Origin: Brevibacterium sp. | Lineage (GTDB): Bacteria; Actinomycetota; Actinomycetes; Actinomycetales; Brevibacteriaceae | Length of the DNA: 64,000 nt | Direction: 5' to 3' | Assembly (NCBI RefSeq): GCF_031179145.1 | Contig: NZ_JAPSIB010000019.1 | Location: 1-64,000 of the forward strand | Part shown: piece by piece, positions 48,770 through 58,091 of the stretch | Position numbering within the stretch: position 1 is the first letter of the stretch | Layout: each line of letters opens with the position of its first letter | Position numbers and translations under genes: made by a program | Notes under the pieces: model-generated | Database searches by the model: none | What the model saw: the letters and a program-made list of their open reading frames with translations, nothing else | Told to the model about the DNA's origin: nothing

Positions 48770-51088
48770 TCACGCCATGGCGAAGGCGGCTGCGGGCTTC
48801 GCGGTCCGGGCGCGGACGATCGCCAGCAGCGACAGCACTCCTCCGATGATCGCCCAGGCGAGCAGCCCACCGTAGGCCGCTGCCACGCCGGTGGTCCCTG
48901 CCGAGATCGCCGAGAATCCATTCAGCGCCGGCGTCAGCGGCAGGAGTGGCGCCACAGTGTGGAAGAACTCGGGCACAGCCCCGATCGTGCGCCCGGCCAC
49001 CGCCAGCACGAGGGCGATCACGGACACGAAGCGACCGGCTCCCCCGAGCCAGGCCACGAGGGCGAAGTTGAGCACCATGAACACCATCGCCGAGGCGAAG
49101 GTGAGCATCACGATCCCGACGGCCTGTGAGGCGTCGACGTCCATCACCCAGGTGGCCAGGCCCGCGAGTACCGCGGCTTCGACTGCTCCGACCGCCAGAC
49201 CAGGTGCGAGTCCGCCCAGCCAGACGGCCGGCGAGGACTGCGTCGACAGCAGAGTCGATGCCGGGATCGGCCTGAGCACGGTGTAGGTGACGAGGCCGCC
49301 GATCCACAGGGCCAGCATGATGAGCAGCGCGATCGTCGACCCCTGCAGCAGGTTGGGCAGGGAATCGGCGCCCGGCGTCGTGACGGGCGCGGAGACCACC
49401 TCGGCGAGGGTGTCGCGTTCGGGTGCCGTATAGGAGGGCACCTTCTCCGCACCCGATTGCACGCCCTCGGCGAACTTCCCCATTCCCTCGGCGTAGTCCT
49501 TCGTGCCCGCGCCCAGGGTGTCGAGGCCTGCGGCCAGATCACCGGCGCCGGTCGCTGCGCTCGAGACTCCCGATACGTATTGATCGAGTCCGTCGGTGAA
49601 CTTCCCCATCCCGTCGTCGAGCTTTCCGGCGCCGTCGCTGAGTTGGGACGACCCCTCCGCGGCTTGGGCGATACCCTCGGTGAGGCCGGGCATTCCGTCA
49701 GCCAGCTGCCGGCTCCCATCGGCCAGACCGGAGGCGCCGCTGCGCAGACCCTTGGACGCCTCAAGCAGCTCGTCGGCGTTGTCCGAGATGCCCTTCATGC
49801 CTTCGGTCAGATCGCCCAGCCCTTCTTTCAGCCCTGAGGCCAGGGAGTCGATCCCGTCGAGCAGAGAGGTGCCGTCGTGCTCCTGCTCCAATCCGGCCGC
49901 CGCCGAGTCGAGGGCGCCGGACGTGCCGCTGAGCAGACCAGTGGCGTAGGCCTTCTCCAGTCCCCGGCACATCTCATCCGAGGTGCCCGCCGGGCACAGC
50001 TGGGCCCGGACCTGCGAGGCCTCACCGGATGTGAGCATTCCGGCCGAGACAAGCGAGTCGAGTCCTGTCATCGTGCCGCTGCCGGCTAGGTTCCGCGCGT
50101 CCTCGGCGTTCTTCTCCAGTCCGTCGCGGTAGGCGTGGAGTCCCTGCGAGAGCCCTTCGGCGCCGTCGACGACCTGGTCGAGGTCGCCCGCTCCCCCGCC
50201 GCCGGAGCCCTTGCCGCTGAAGCCCCTGATGATCTCGTCGATGGACTTCGTGTACTCGGTGACGCCGTCGGAGAGTTCGCCGGCCCCCTCGGCCAGCTTG
50301 TCCGTGTTCTTCGGCAGGTCCTTCGTCGACGTCGACATCGTGTCCAGCCCGGCGGAGAGACCGGAGGCACCGGTGGCCAGGTCTCCGGTGCCCTTCTTCA
50401 GGTCTCCGGCTGCGGTGCTCAGCTCTGAACCGCCGGTGCCGAGTTCGCTCATCCCCTGCGCCAGGTCCCCGGCGCCGGTGGCGGCCTCGGTCGTTCCCTG
50501 TGCGAGCTGGTCCGCGCCCTTGTCGAGTTCTCCGGCGGCCTCCCCGAGATCGCGCATCTGGCTGCCCATGTCGTTGAACCCGAGGTAGATGTTGCCGAGA
50601 TAGCTCTTCGTCATCTCGGTGTTGAACGCGGTCCGGGCCGCTTCGGCGACCGCCCGGGAGATCAGGGTGTCGGCTGCCGGCGCGACTCCCGAGACGTCGA
50701 CGTCGAGCTGTGTCCTGGTGGCCGTGGCGGCGTCGCTGACCGAGGTCACGGAGCGGGAGAATCCGGCGGGAATGGTCAGCGCAGCCGCATATGTCCCATC
50801 CGCCAAACCGTCCTTCGCCGCAGCGGCATCGGTGATCTCCCAGTCGATGCCGGCATCCTCCTGCGCGACCAGGCCGCCGGTCAGCTGCCTGCCCAGGGGC
50901 ACGGTCTGACCGTCGACCTCGGCGCCTTGGTCATTGTTGACGATCGCGGCGTCGATCGAGTCGAGGCGGTCGCTGCTCTTCCACGTGGCCAGGATGAAGC
51001 CGGCGGCCACGATGATGGGGATCAGCACCAGTCCGAGGAACGACACCCAGGTGACGGGGGTGTCCGAATTCGCGCGTTCGAGCCTCAT
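48770..51088 (-). CDS. YhgE/Pip-type membrane export protein
   Basis: 772 residues from the ATG at 51088, which overlaps the MMPL stop as ATGA. An N-terminal membrane segment (FLGLVLIPIIVAAGFILAT) is followed by the YhgE start motif AAIVNNDQGAEVDGQTVPLG. A very long external region carries dozens of Gly/Ala/Leu/Asp heptad-like repeats (LDKGADQLAQGTTEAATGAG). Five or six C-terminal membrane segments follow. YhgE/Pip proteins relate to ABC-2-type permeases and act in ESX-type or phage-receptor contexts. It forms one operon with the MMPL gene under the TetR operator. Confidence 0.9.
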   Translation of the reverse strand: MRLERANSDTPVTWVSFLGLVLIPIIVAAGFILATWKSSDRLDSIDAAIVNNDQGAEVDGQTVPLGRQLTGGLVAQEDAGIDWEITDAAAAKDGLADGTYAAALTIPAGFSRSVTSVSDAATATRTQLDVDVSGVAPAADTLISRAVAEAARTAFNTEMTKSYLGNIYLGFNDMGSQMRDLGEAAGELDKGADQLAQGTTEAATGAGDLAQGMSELGTGGSELSTAAGDLKKGTGDLATGASGLSAGLDTMSTSTKDLPKNTDKLAEGAGELSDGVTEYTKSIDEIIRGFSGKGSGGGGAGDLDQVVDGAEGLSQGLHAYRDGLEKNAEDARNLAGSGTMTGLDSLVSAGMLTSGEASQVRAQLCPAGTSDEMCRGLEKAYATGLLSGTSGALDSAAAGLEQEHDGTSLLDGIDSLASGLKEGLGDLTEGMKGISDNADELLEASKGLRSGASGLADGSRQLADGMPGLTEGIAQAAEGSSQLSDGAGKLDDGMGKFTDGLDQYVSGVSSAATGAGDLAAGLDTLGAGTKDYAEGMGKFAEGVQSGAEKVPSYTAPERDTLAEVVSAPVTTPGADSLPNLLQGSTIALLIMLALWIGGLVTYTVLRPIPASTLLSTQSSPAVWLGGLAPGLAVGAVEAAVLAGLATWVMDVDASQAVGIVMLTFASAMVFMVLNFALVAWLGGAGRFVSVIALVLAVAGRTIGAVPEFFHTVAPLLPLTPALNGFSAISAGTTGVAAAYGGLLAWAIIGGVLSLLAIVRARTAKPAAAFAMA

Positions 51089-53895
51089 GCCTGTGCACCT
51101 TCCAGTTGAACGATGGTCGTCGCGTCGAGATCGAGGTGGAGGACGTCCGTGGACGGCGGCGCCACCTCGGCGAGGTCCTCGGTGCGCATACCGAGCACGA
51201 CCGCGCCCCCGGAGCCCCGCACCTCGGCGATGAGTTCCTGCAGTGGGGCGGAGAAGTCGGAACCGTCGACGAGGTCGATGACGACAAGCTCCGGTGCCGA
51301 GGTGCGCAGCCGGGTGATCTCCCGTGCCCACTTCCCGTGGCCGAGGACGTCCCGGCGCAGGTAGGGTACGGCCCGGCGCACCCGGCCGGCATGTTCGGGC
51401 AGCACCCATTGCCCGATCTTCATCTCCCCCGCGCTCAGCGGGAGGCGTCCGGAGACGGCCAGCAGGAGCGCCGCCCGCGCCTGGCCGGTGACGGTGAGGA
51501 GCTGTCCGGGCAGCAGTGCGAGGTCGACATGGGCGAAGCCCTGCCGGTCCGGTCCGGCGCCGATGTCGCGGCCGTAGATCCGGTACGGCGAGTCAGGCTG
51601 CGGCCAGTCGCGCAGGGCCACCTCGTGGGCGAGCCCTTCGCCTTCGACGTCGAGTCGGGGCAGCCGCTTCTCGAGCCAATTCGGCAGCCACCATGCCTTC
51701 TCTCCGAGCAGCGCCATGATCGCCGGCACCAGTGACATGCGCACCAGGAAGGCGTCGACGAAGATGCCGACAGCGAGCGCCAGGGCGATCGATTTGATGA
51801 TCGGCTCGCCGGTGGGCACGAAGGCCGCGAACACGGAGAACATGATGACGGCCGCGGCTGTGACGACCCGGGCTGAGCCGAGGTAGCCGACCCGGATCGC
51901 TTCCCGCGCGCTCGCGCCGTGCACCCAGGCTTCGCGCATCCCGGAGACGAGGAACACCTCGTAGTCCATGGCCAGGCCGAACAGGATGCCCATGAGGATG
52001 ATCGGGAGGAAGCTGATCACCGGACCGGTCTGATCGAGTCCCAACGGCCCTGCCAGGTATCCGTCGTGGAAGACGAGCACCACCGCACCGAACGAGGCGA
52101 TGACGCTGAGCAGGAACCCGCCGGTGGCCTTGAGCGGGACCGCGATGGAGCGGAAGACGATGGTGAGCAGGATGATCGAGAGTCCCACGACGAAGATCCC
52201 GAAGGGGATCAGGGCCTCGCCGAGGCGATCGGAGACGTCGATCTGGATTGCCGTGGCTCCCGTCACCGAGGTGTGGAACCCGTACTCATCCTCCACTCTG
52301 TCGCCGATCGCGCGGAGGCGTTCGACGGTGGCGAGGGTGGCGGGATCGGCCGAGCTCGTCGTCGGGATGATCTGGAACAGGGCCGTGGTGGCATCCTCGT
52401 TGGGGGTCGCCAGCACGACTTCGGAGACGCCCGGATCGGCGGCGATGAGCTTCTCGATCCGCTCGACGTCGCCGAGCGGATCATCCGAAGTCACGATCTC
52501 ACTGGTCATGATGAGTGGACCGTTGAAGCCGGGGCCGAAGTGCTCGTCAATGAGGTCGAAAGTCGTCCGGGCGGGCGTCCCCTTCTCCTGGCTCCCGGCA
52601 TCGGGCAGGGAGAGTTGGAGCTGCCCGGCGGGAACGGCAAACAGGGACAGGCTGCCTGCGATGACGACGATCGTGAGCACCGGAGCCGTCGTCACGACCC
52701 GCAGCCACCCTGTGAAGAACCGGTCCATGACCGTCCGCCGAGGTGGGACGCCGGCCCCAGCGGTCGCCTCGGCCGCGGTGGTCCCCGCGGCCCCAGCGGT
52801 CGCCTCGGCCGCGGTGGTCCCCGCGGCCCCAGCGGTCACCTCGGCGAGGTCATGCCGTCCCCGGCGCCCGCGCGGCCGCGGCCTGATCCTGTCCTTCGCC
52901 AGCCCGAGCAGGGCGGGGATCATGGTCAGGGCGATCAGCACTGCGACGGCGACCGCGCCGGAGGCGGCGATGCCCATCACGGTGAGGAAGGGGATGCCGG
53001 CCAGCGACAGCCCGAGCAGGGCGATCATCACGGTCAGGCCGGCGAAGATGACGGCGGAGCCCGCGGTGGCGGTGGCACGGGCGGCTGCCTCGAGGGGGGC
53101 GTGGCCCTCTGCCTGCAGGCTCCTCGCGCGGGAGACGATGAACAGCGCGTAGTCGATGCCGACCGCGAGGCCGAGCATCAGCGCCAGCATGATCGAGGTC
53201 GAGTTGATCGAACCGAAGGCGGTGGCGCCGACGACGAGGAGCACGGAGATCGCCACCCCGATGAGCGCAGTGAGCAGCGGCATCCCCGCGGCCCGGAAGG
53301 AACCGAGGGTGAGCAGGAGGACGAGGAAGGCGATGAGGACGCCGATGCCCTCGACCCAGGACACGTGGACGCCGGTGATCTGGAAGAGCTCGCCGCCGGC
53401 GTCGACCTGCGCGCCGGGCAGCGCGCTGCGGGTCTGCCCCAGCGCGTCGAGGAGTCTGTCAGGAGCGTCCTCACCGACATCCTGCTGGGTGCCGTCGTAC
53501 TGGACGGAGATCAGGGCGGCGGACTCGTCGGCGCTGATCGTGCCCTTGACCGTCTCATCGAAGGGTGAGGTCACGGCCGCGACATGCGGAAGGTCGCCGA
53601 GACGGTCGACGGCGTCCGCGATGGCGTCGCGGTAGTCGGGATCCTCGACGCTCTCACCGTCGGGCGCGACGACGATGACGGTCGCGGACACGCCTGATGC
53701 CGAGGGGAAGGTGGCGCGCATCGAGTCGAGAGCCACCTGGGCCTCGGAGCCCGGGAGGGTGAAGTCGTCATCGAAGTCATCGGCGAAGAGCGCGACGCCG
53801 GTGGCGACGAGAGCGAGGACCGCCAGCCAGCCCGCGATGAAGCGCAGTGGGGCGCGGTAGGCGCGGCGGCCCAGGGCGTAGAGGAACGTCGACAC
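51085..53895 (-). CDS. MMPL transporter fused to ABC-like domain
   Basis: 936 residues. Two MMPL/RND halves are clear: membrane helices and external domains with GLAVGIDYALFIVSRARSLQ and GLAMDYEVFLVSGMREAWVH as the paired family motifs (the Asp-Tyr pairs for proton relay). A basic/Ala-rich linker near residue 370 holds a 12-residue tandem repeat. After about residue 750 comes a domain laid out like an ABC ATPase (LLPGQLLTVTGQARAALLLA, SGRLPLSAGEMKIGQWVLPE, ELVVIDLVDGSDF). It lacks the Walker A GxGKS and so is probably not an ATPase. Operon and operator suggest inducible export. Confidence 0.9.
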   Translation of the reverse strand: MSTFLYALGRRAYRAPLRFIAGWLAVLALVATGVALFADDFDDDFTLPGSEAQVALDSMRATFPSASGVSATVIVVAPDGESVEDPDYRDAIADAVDRLGDLPHVAAVTSPFDETVKGTISADESAALISVQYDGTQQDVGEDAPDRLLDALGQTRSALPGAQVDAGGELFQITGVHVSWVEGIGVLIAFLVLLLTLGSFRAAGMPLLTALIGVAISVLLVVGATAFGSINSTSIMLALMLGLAVGIDYALFIVSRARSLQAEGHAPLEAAARATATAGSAVIFAGLTVMIALLGLSLAGIPFLTVMGIAASGAVAVAVLIALTMIPALLGLAKDRIRPRPRGRRGRHDLAEVTAGAAGTTAAEATAGAAGTTAAEATAGAGVPPRRTVMDRFFTGWLRVVTTAPVLTIVVIAGSLSLFAVPAGQLQLSLPDAGSQEKGTPARTTFDLIDEHFGPGFNGPLIMTSEIVTSDDPLGDVERIEKLIAADPGVSEVVLATPNEDATTALFQIIPTTSSADPATLATVERLRAIGDRVEDEYGFHTSVTGATAIQIDVSDRLGEALIPFGIFVVGLSIILLTIVFRSIAVPLKATGGFLLSVIASFGAVVLVFHDGYLAGPLGLDQTGPVISFLPIILMGILFGLAMDYEVFLVSGMREAWVHGASAREAIRVGYLGSARVVTAAAVIMFSVFAAFVPTGEPIIKSIALALAVGIFVDAFLVRMSLVPAIMALLGEKAWWLPNWLEKRLPRLDVEGEGLAHEVALRDWPQPDSPYRIYGRDIGAGPDRQGFAHVDLALLPGQLLTVTGQARAALLLAVSGRLPLSAGEMKIGQWVLPEHAGRVRRAVPYLRRDVLGHGKWAREITRLRTSAPELVVIDLVDGSDFSAPLQELIAEVRGSGGAVVLGMRTEDLAEVAPPSTDVLHLDLDATTIVQLEGAQA
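52755..52845. repeat. 36-bp tandem repeat in MMPL linker
   Basis: Units beginning CCCCAGCGGTCGCCTCGGCC start at 52755, 52791 and 52827 (two full, one partial copy). They encode AAGTTAAEATAG-type repeats in the cytoplasmic linker, so copy changes keep frame. Confidence 0.9.
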
Positions 53896-53928
53896 AGCAG
53901 ACCTCGATGCAGATTCCGTTGATGTTTC

Positions 53929-53961
53929 GATACATTCCTGTATCCGATACAGTTATGTATT
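53929..53961. promoter_or_regulatory. Tandem TetR-type operators
   Basis: GATACA-TTCC-TGTATC (53929-53944) is a perfect palindrome; GATACA-GTTA-TGTATT (53946-53961) has one mismatch. Centres are 17 bp apart. They lie between the divergent MMPL and TetR genes, the usual site for repression of both. Confidence 0.8.
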
Positions 53962-54020
53962 CTCAGCCACGGCGGCGCTCAATGCAAATGGCTGCGGCTA
54001 CACTTCTCACTGGAGCAACC

Positions 54021-54689
54021 ATGAACCCAACCACCTCTGAGAATCTCAGCGCCCGGCGCCGGCAGACCCGCACGACCCTGGTCGAGGCGGGGATCTCCGT
54101 GTTCGCGGTCAAGGGCATCGACGGGGCCTCCATCGAGGAGATCTGCGAGGCGGCCGGTTACACCCGCGGCGCCTTCTATTCGAACTTCTCGAGCCGCGAC
54201 GACCTGGTCCTCGCGACGATCGAACAGCGCACCTCGGAGACCCTCGACCGGCTCGATCGCACGATTCAGCGCTGGGGCGATCAGCTCGGCGCGGCGCAGT
54301 GCTCGGACATCGAGGCTCTGCTGACGACTTTCATCGACGACGCCTTCAGTGAGAAGCGGGAGACGGTCGCGGAGACGATCGCCGAGCACGAGATCGAGCT
54401 CTACTGCCTGCGCGTCCCGCACCTGCAGGCGCGGTTCGAGGAGCTCAACTCCTATCAGCTGGAGAGATTGGAATCCTTGGTCACGACGGCGCTCGACATC
54501 GTCGGCGCCACGACGAAGATCCCGCTGCCCGATCTGCTCCTTGTTCTCATCTCCGTCTATTCGCAGAACTCCCTCCAGGCCGCAGCCGGCAAGGCCCTCG
54601 ACGAGGCAGTCGAACTCGACCCGCGGCCCACCGTCCAGATCCTCATGGCCCTCCTCGAGTTCCCCAACGGATCCTGCGCCCAGAACTGA
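54021..54689 (+). CDS. TetR-family transcriptional regulator
   Basis: 222 residues from an ATG with GGAG 5 nt upstream. The HTH is clear at about residues 12-58: LVEAGISVFAVKGIDGASIE, then EICEAAGYTRGAFYSNFSSR. The ligand domain is helical and not classifiable by eye. It is divergent from the MMPL/YhgE operon across two matching operators and therefore probably represses the exporters and itself. The ligand may be a substrate of those exporters. Confidence 0.92.
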   Translation: MNPTTSENLSARRRQTRTTLVEAGISVFAVKGIDGASIEEICEAAGYTRGAFYSNFSSRDDLVLATIEQRTSETLDRLDRTIQRWGDQLGAAQCSDIEALLTTFIDDAFSEKRETVAETIAEHEIELYCLRVPHLQARFEELNSYQLERLESLVTTALDIVGATTKIPLPDLLLVLISVYSQNSLQAAAGKALDEAVELDPRPTVQILMALLEFPNGSCAQN

Positions 54690-54767
54690 GCCCGCAGCGC
54701 TCCGCTCACCTCGGCAACAGTCCACGATCCCACCGCTGCGCCCGCGACAGGCACTATGGTGGATGGG

Positions 54768-55814
54768 ATGAGTGAACTTCAGCGCGAGTACGCAGCCTTC
54801 CTGTCCAACATGGACGTCCGCCTCGGCGCGTTCGTCCTGGCCGATCTCCCGGAGTCCTTCCAGCAGGAGGACGGGACACAGGCGCCGTTCCCCAAGGACC
54901 TCAGTCCGAAGTCGCTGCCGATGATCGAGCACTTCGTGCTCTCGAAGTTCTCCACCCCCGCCGAGGTGGTCGCCGAGGAGAACCGCCGCTTCGTCGAGGG
55001 ACTCATCCGCTACCTCGGCGAGACCTATCTGCGCGCCGTGGGCGGCGCATGGGATCACGACGAGTCCACCGGCAACGGACTGCCCTTCATCCGACCTGAC
55101 TCCGCGGAGGGTCCGCTGCGCGGTGAGCCGATCCCGCTGGTGGCCGTCGTGCTCACCGCCGTCGACCAGCGCACCGGCGGGATCTTCGGCGCCGTGCTCG
55201 ACAAGGCGCTGGCCGGCTTCGGGGAGTCGCGGACTCCCGAGCGGGCATGCACCGGGCTCGCGCTCGGCCTTCTCAACGCGGAGAACTCGAGCAAGGAGGA
55301 AGTCGAGTTCCTCTCCCGCTTCATCGGCACGGTCGAGCCAGGCATCGCCGCCTGGACGAGGGACCAGGCCGACCCGACGGCATGGTCATTCGACCGGGAC
55401 AGCCTGGTGCGCCTGGGCAAGCAGCTGTCAGTGCGCTACGACTCCCCCGCGGAGATGATGGTCGACGACGAGGTCTCCTACGTCGGCGGCGCCATGCGCT
55501 TCATCGGGGAGACCATCCGCAGGCACGGGGTCGGGCAGTGGCGCTACGGCTCGGGCGTCGAATCCGACGATCCGCGCCACAAGCAGCCCTTCATCCGGTT
55601 CGTCATCGGTGACCAGAACCTCGACATCGTCCCGTGGAAGCTGGCGCAGACGGCGCTCGAGGATGCCGCATCGATCGCCTCGGCGTTCGACACCATCCTC
55701 GAGATGCGCGCCGAGGAAGCTGCGGCGAAGGAGGGCGCCGCGCAGGCCGACGCCCCCACCGAAGAGGGCACGACCGATGACGAGACGGCCGAGGGGGCGA
55801 AAGACGGCAGCTGA
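54768..55814 (+). CDS. Hypothetical protein with internal duplication
   Basis: 348 residues from the ATG at 54768; an ATG at 54756 is possible. Two copies of one motif are visible: FVEGLIRYLGETYLRAVGGA (residues about 80-100) with GLPFIRP after it, and YVGGAMRFIGETIRRHGVG (about 240-260) with QPFIRFVIG after it. Each is preceded by SPAE. No signal peptide or membrane segment is seen. The C-terminus is an acidic tail. No family was recognised. Confidence 0.78.
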   Translation: MSELQREYAAFLSNMDVRLGAFVLADLPESFQQEDGTQAPFPKDLSPKSLPMIEHFVLSKFSTPAEVVAEENRRFVEGLIRYLGETYLRAVGGAWDHDESTGNGLPFIRPDSAEGPLRGEPIPLVAVVLTAVDQRTGGIFGAVLDKALAGFGESRTPERACTGLALGLLNAENSSKEEVEFLSRFIGTVEPGIAAWTRDQADPTAWSFDRDSLVRLGKQLSVRYDSPAEMMVDDEVSYVGGAMRFIGETIRRHGVGQWRYGSGVESDDPRHKQPFIRFVIGDQNLDIVPWKLAQTALEDAASIASAFDTILEMRAEEAAAKEGAAQADAPTEEGTTDDETAEGAKDGS

Positions 55815-55823
55815 GCGTCGGCG

Positions 55824-56933
55824 TCAGACGGTGAAGCGCTGACTGCGGCCCAGTCCGTCCGCAGGTGATCCCGGCGCCAGTTCGATCGTGCGATTCGCAG
55901 GATCGATCTGGACCGTGACCAGAGTCGCCGAGCGGTCCCCGTAGACCGCCCCCGGTTCGGGAGCGCAGCACACCGGGGGCTCTCCCGGCCCCGAGGTGAG
56001 GATCTGCAGAAGATCGGCCGTGGTCTCGGGGCCGCTGCGGTCGGCGATCTTCGCCTCGAGGTGGTCGTAGCGCGCTCTCGACGTCGCTCCCGGACGCAGC
56101 TCCAGCCCGCCCGGCTCCAGGTCGGGGTGGAGGAAGTGGTTCGTGTGGAGCAGGTAGCCCTCACCTCGGCGCTCTCGCTTCTGCGTGTTCGCGATCTCCA
56201 CCTGCACCGCCTCGTCGGGGGTGATCACGGTGATGATCGACGACGAGGACGTCGGTGCCGAGTGGATGATCTCGAGGGCCTCGGCCAGCGTGCGCGCCCG
56301 GGAGAGCACCCGTTCGAGAACCGCGTGGATCGGCACTCCCCCGGGCTCGTCGCCCGTGTGCTTGAGGATGTTGAGCAGGACGCCGACGCCGGCTTCGTTG
56401 AGACCGACCTTCCCGGGCATCCCGTACTCCGCGAACCCGATGTGGCGCAGCTGGTCCGGCCTGTCGGCGGAGGGGCTCGGGACGCCGCCCACGTCATTGA
56501 CGTGCCACAGCGTCGAGAAGTCAGCCACCCAGTCCCAGTTCTGCGCTGCCATCGAGGACCCCTGCCGGGTGTAGCTGACCGTGGAGCATTCCGTCGGCGC
56601 GATCGGCGCCATGGTCATGATCTCCGTGCGTGCGACGATCGTCATCACATCGATGATGGGGAGGTCGGCACCGGCGGCGACTGCCTCGATCTCTTCCGAG
56701 CCCTCGACGTCCCACGACCTCAGGGCGGCGAGACTCGCGGCGGCAGCGGTGGCCACGTCCGCCTCGGCGATCTGCAGGTGGGCGAAGTACTGCCGGTAGC
56801 CGGCCAGCGTTCGCGCGATTCCCTCGCGCAACTCCTGCCCGCGGCGCAGACCGCGCTCGCGCAGGTCAGAGGCGCGGACCGTGAAGGTCTCGGGCTCGAT
56901 CTCGGCTGCGGGAACGAACTCTGCCGTCGTCAT
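55824..56933 (-). CDS. C45-family peptidase / acyltransferase
   Basis: 369 residues. An N-terminal propeptide-like part (about 115 residues) is followed by the nucleophile Cys116 in PTECSTVSYTRQ, the expected autocleavage point of Ntn-hydrolases related to acyl-CoA:6-aminopenicillanate acyltransferase. Next come NWDWVADFSTLWHV and GKVGLNEAGVGVLLNILKHT, both typical of the family. Such enzymes hydrolyse or transfer amide-linked acyl groups. Substrate is unknown. The downstream neighbour 57033-58091 lies about 100 nt away and is another hydrolase. Confidence 0.88.
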   Translation of the reverse strand: MTTAEFVPAAEIEPETFTVRASDLRERGLRRGQELREGIARTLAGYRQYFAHLQIAEADVATAAAASLAALRSWDVEGSEEIEAVAAGADLPIIDVMTIVARTEIMTMAPIAPTECSTVSYTRQGSSMAAQNWDWVADFSTLWHVNDVGGVPSPSADRPDQLRHIGFAEYGMPGKVGLNEAGVGVLLNILKHTGDEPGGVPIHAVLERVLSRARTLAEALEIIHSAPTSSSSIITVITPDEAVQVEIANTQKRERRGEGYLLHTNHFLHPDLEPGGLELRPGATSRARYDHLEAKIADRSGPETTADLLQILTSGPGEPPVCCAPEPGAVYGDRSATLVTVQIDPANRTIELAPGSPADGLGRSQRFTV

Positions 56934-56972
56934 CGACTTCTCCTCTGGTCGTCTTCGCAGGGTCCGGGCGGT

Positions 56973-57023
56973 GCGAAGGGTGGGGTGTTGTGAAGGGTGG
57001 GGTGTTGCGAAGGGAGGGGTGCG
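56973..57023. repeat. 17-bp tandem repeat upstream of C45 gene
   Basis: Three units (56973-56989, 56990-57006, 57007-57023) share GAAGGGTGGGGTGTT with few changes. They lie in the short gap between the MBL and C45 genes and could affect transcript spacing or be a slippage product. Confidence 0.8.
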
Positions 57024-57032
57024 CCTTCCACC

Positions 57033-58091
57033 TTAGCCCCGCGCGGCGAGCGCGCCGGTTCCGACCTCGAGGCCGAGGTAGTGCATGTGCGCGGCGGTCT
57101 CGGCCAGCGCCGCGAACAGGTTGAAGTGGTGGAGCTCGTCGAAGCCGCGGGACCAGTGCAGGCCCCGGGCGATCGAGTAGACGCTGCGATCGTCCGTCTC
57201 CTCCATCCGCGCCCTGATCTCGGCGAGTCGTTCGTGGTGATGGTCGATGAGTTCGCGGGTCCGGTCGTGGAGACCGCGGAAGCGGAACCCGTGCGCCGGC
57301 AGCACGGATGTCTCGGCGGAGAGTGCGCCGATCTTCTCAAGGGATCCCAGATAATCGCCGAGGCTGTGCGTGATCGCAGCGCTGTCGAGGCCGATGTTGG
57401 GGGTGATGGTCGGCAGCACATGGTCGCCGGAGAACAGCAGGTCATCGTCGGCGCGGACGAACACGGAATGGCCGTAGGTGTGGCCGGGGGTCCACAGTGC
57501 CGTGACCGTTCCGCCGTCGACCGGGAGGACGGAGCCGTCGTCGAGGACTAGCACGTTCTCGGGCAGCCGGTCCAACTGCAGGCTCGCGGGCGTTCTGCCC
57601 CTGCCCGCCTGGAGGCTCTGGACCTCGGCCCACCTCTCTTCTGGCACTCCGTAGGCACGGGCGATGTCAACGGCGGGATCGACCCCGGTTCCCATGTCGA
57701 CGGCTTTCGAGTAGAACCGCTCGAAGGCCGTCAGGTCCTCGCCGTGCATCGCCACCCACATGTCCGGATTCACCCTCAGCAGCGCGGGAACGAGACCGAT
57801 GTGGTCACGATGGTAGTGCGTGACCGCCACCCCGCTGATGTCGCTGACACCGAATCCCAAGGACTCCAACGCCGAGGTGAGCGCCCGGTACTGGTCCTCG
57901 CCGTCCCAGCCCGCGTCGATGAGCACGACACCCGCGCCGTCGGCGATCGCATAGGAGTAGGTGTAGACGAGTGGGTTGTCCGGTATCGGCACCGGAATCG
58001 CCCAGACCCCGTCCCCCACCGCCTCGACCGCGGGCAGAACCCGGTCCCTCCAGGCCTCCGACTGCCTCGAACTCAGCGCTTCGATCGCCAT
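57033..58091 (-). CDS. Metallo-beta-lactamase-fold hydrolase
   Basis: 352 residues from the ATG at 58091 (GGAAGGTGG upstream). Metal-binding motif HYHRDH at residues 92-97, then TPGHTYGHS, LLFSGDHVLP and LPAHGFRF supply the remaining ligands. The C-terminal helical part (SVYSIARGLHWSRGFDELHH) fits the MBL-fold enzymes that follow with a C-terminal BLACT/LACTB2-like domain. It probably hydrolyses a thioester or lactone. It is followed by the C45 gene on the same strand. Confidence 0.88.
   Translation of the reverse strand: MAIEALSSRQSEAWRDRVLPAVEAVGDGVWAIPVPIPDNPLVYTYSYAIADGAGVVLIDAGWDGEDQYRALTSALESLGFGVSDISGVAVTHYHRDHIGLVPALLRVNPDMWVAMHGEDLTAFERFYSKAVDMGTGVDPAVDIARAYGVPEERWAEVQSLQAGRGRTPASLQLDRLPENVLVLDDGSVLPVDGGTVTALWTPGHTYGHSVFVRADDDLLFSGDHVLPTITPNIGLDSAAITHSLGDYLGSLEKIGALSAETSVLPAHGFRFRGLHDRTRELIDHHHERLAEIRARMEETDDRSVYSIARGLHWSRGFDELHHFNLFAALAETAAHMHYLGLEVGTGALAARG

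Noticed and set aside
51919-53568. 549-codon plus-strand frame opposite the MMPL gene
   Set aside because: Composition (Asp/Glu/His/Gly runs) is that of an antisense high-GC shadow; the MMPL motifs are clear on the other strand.
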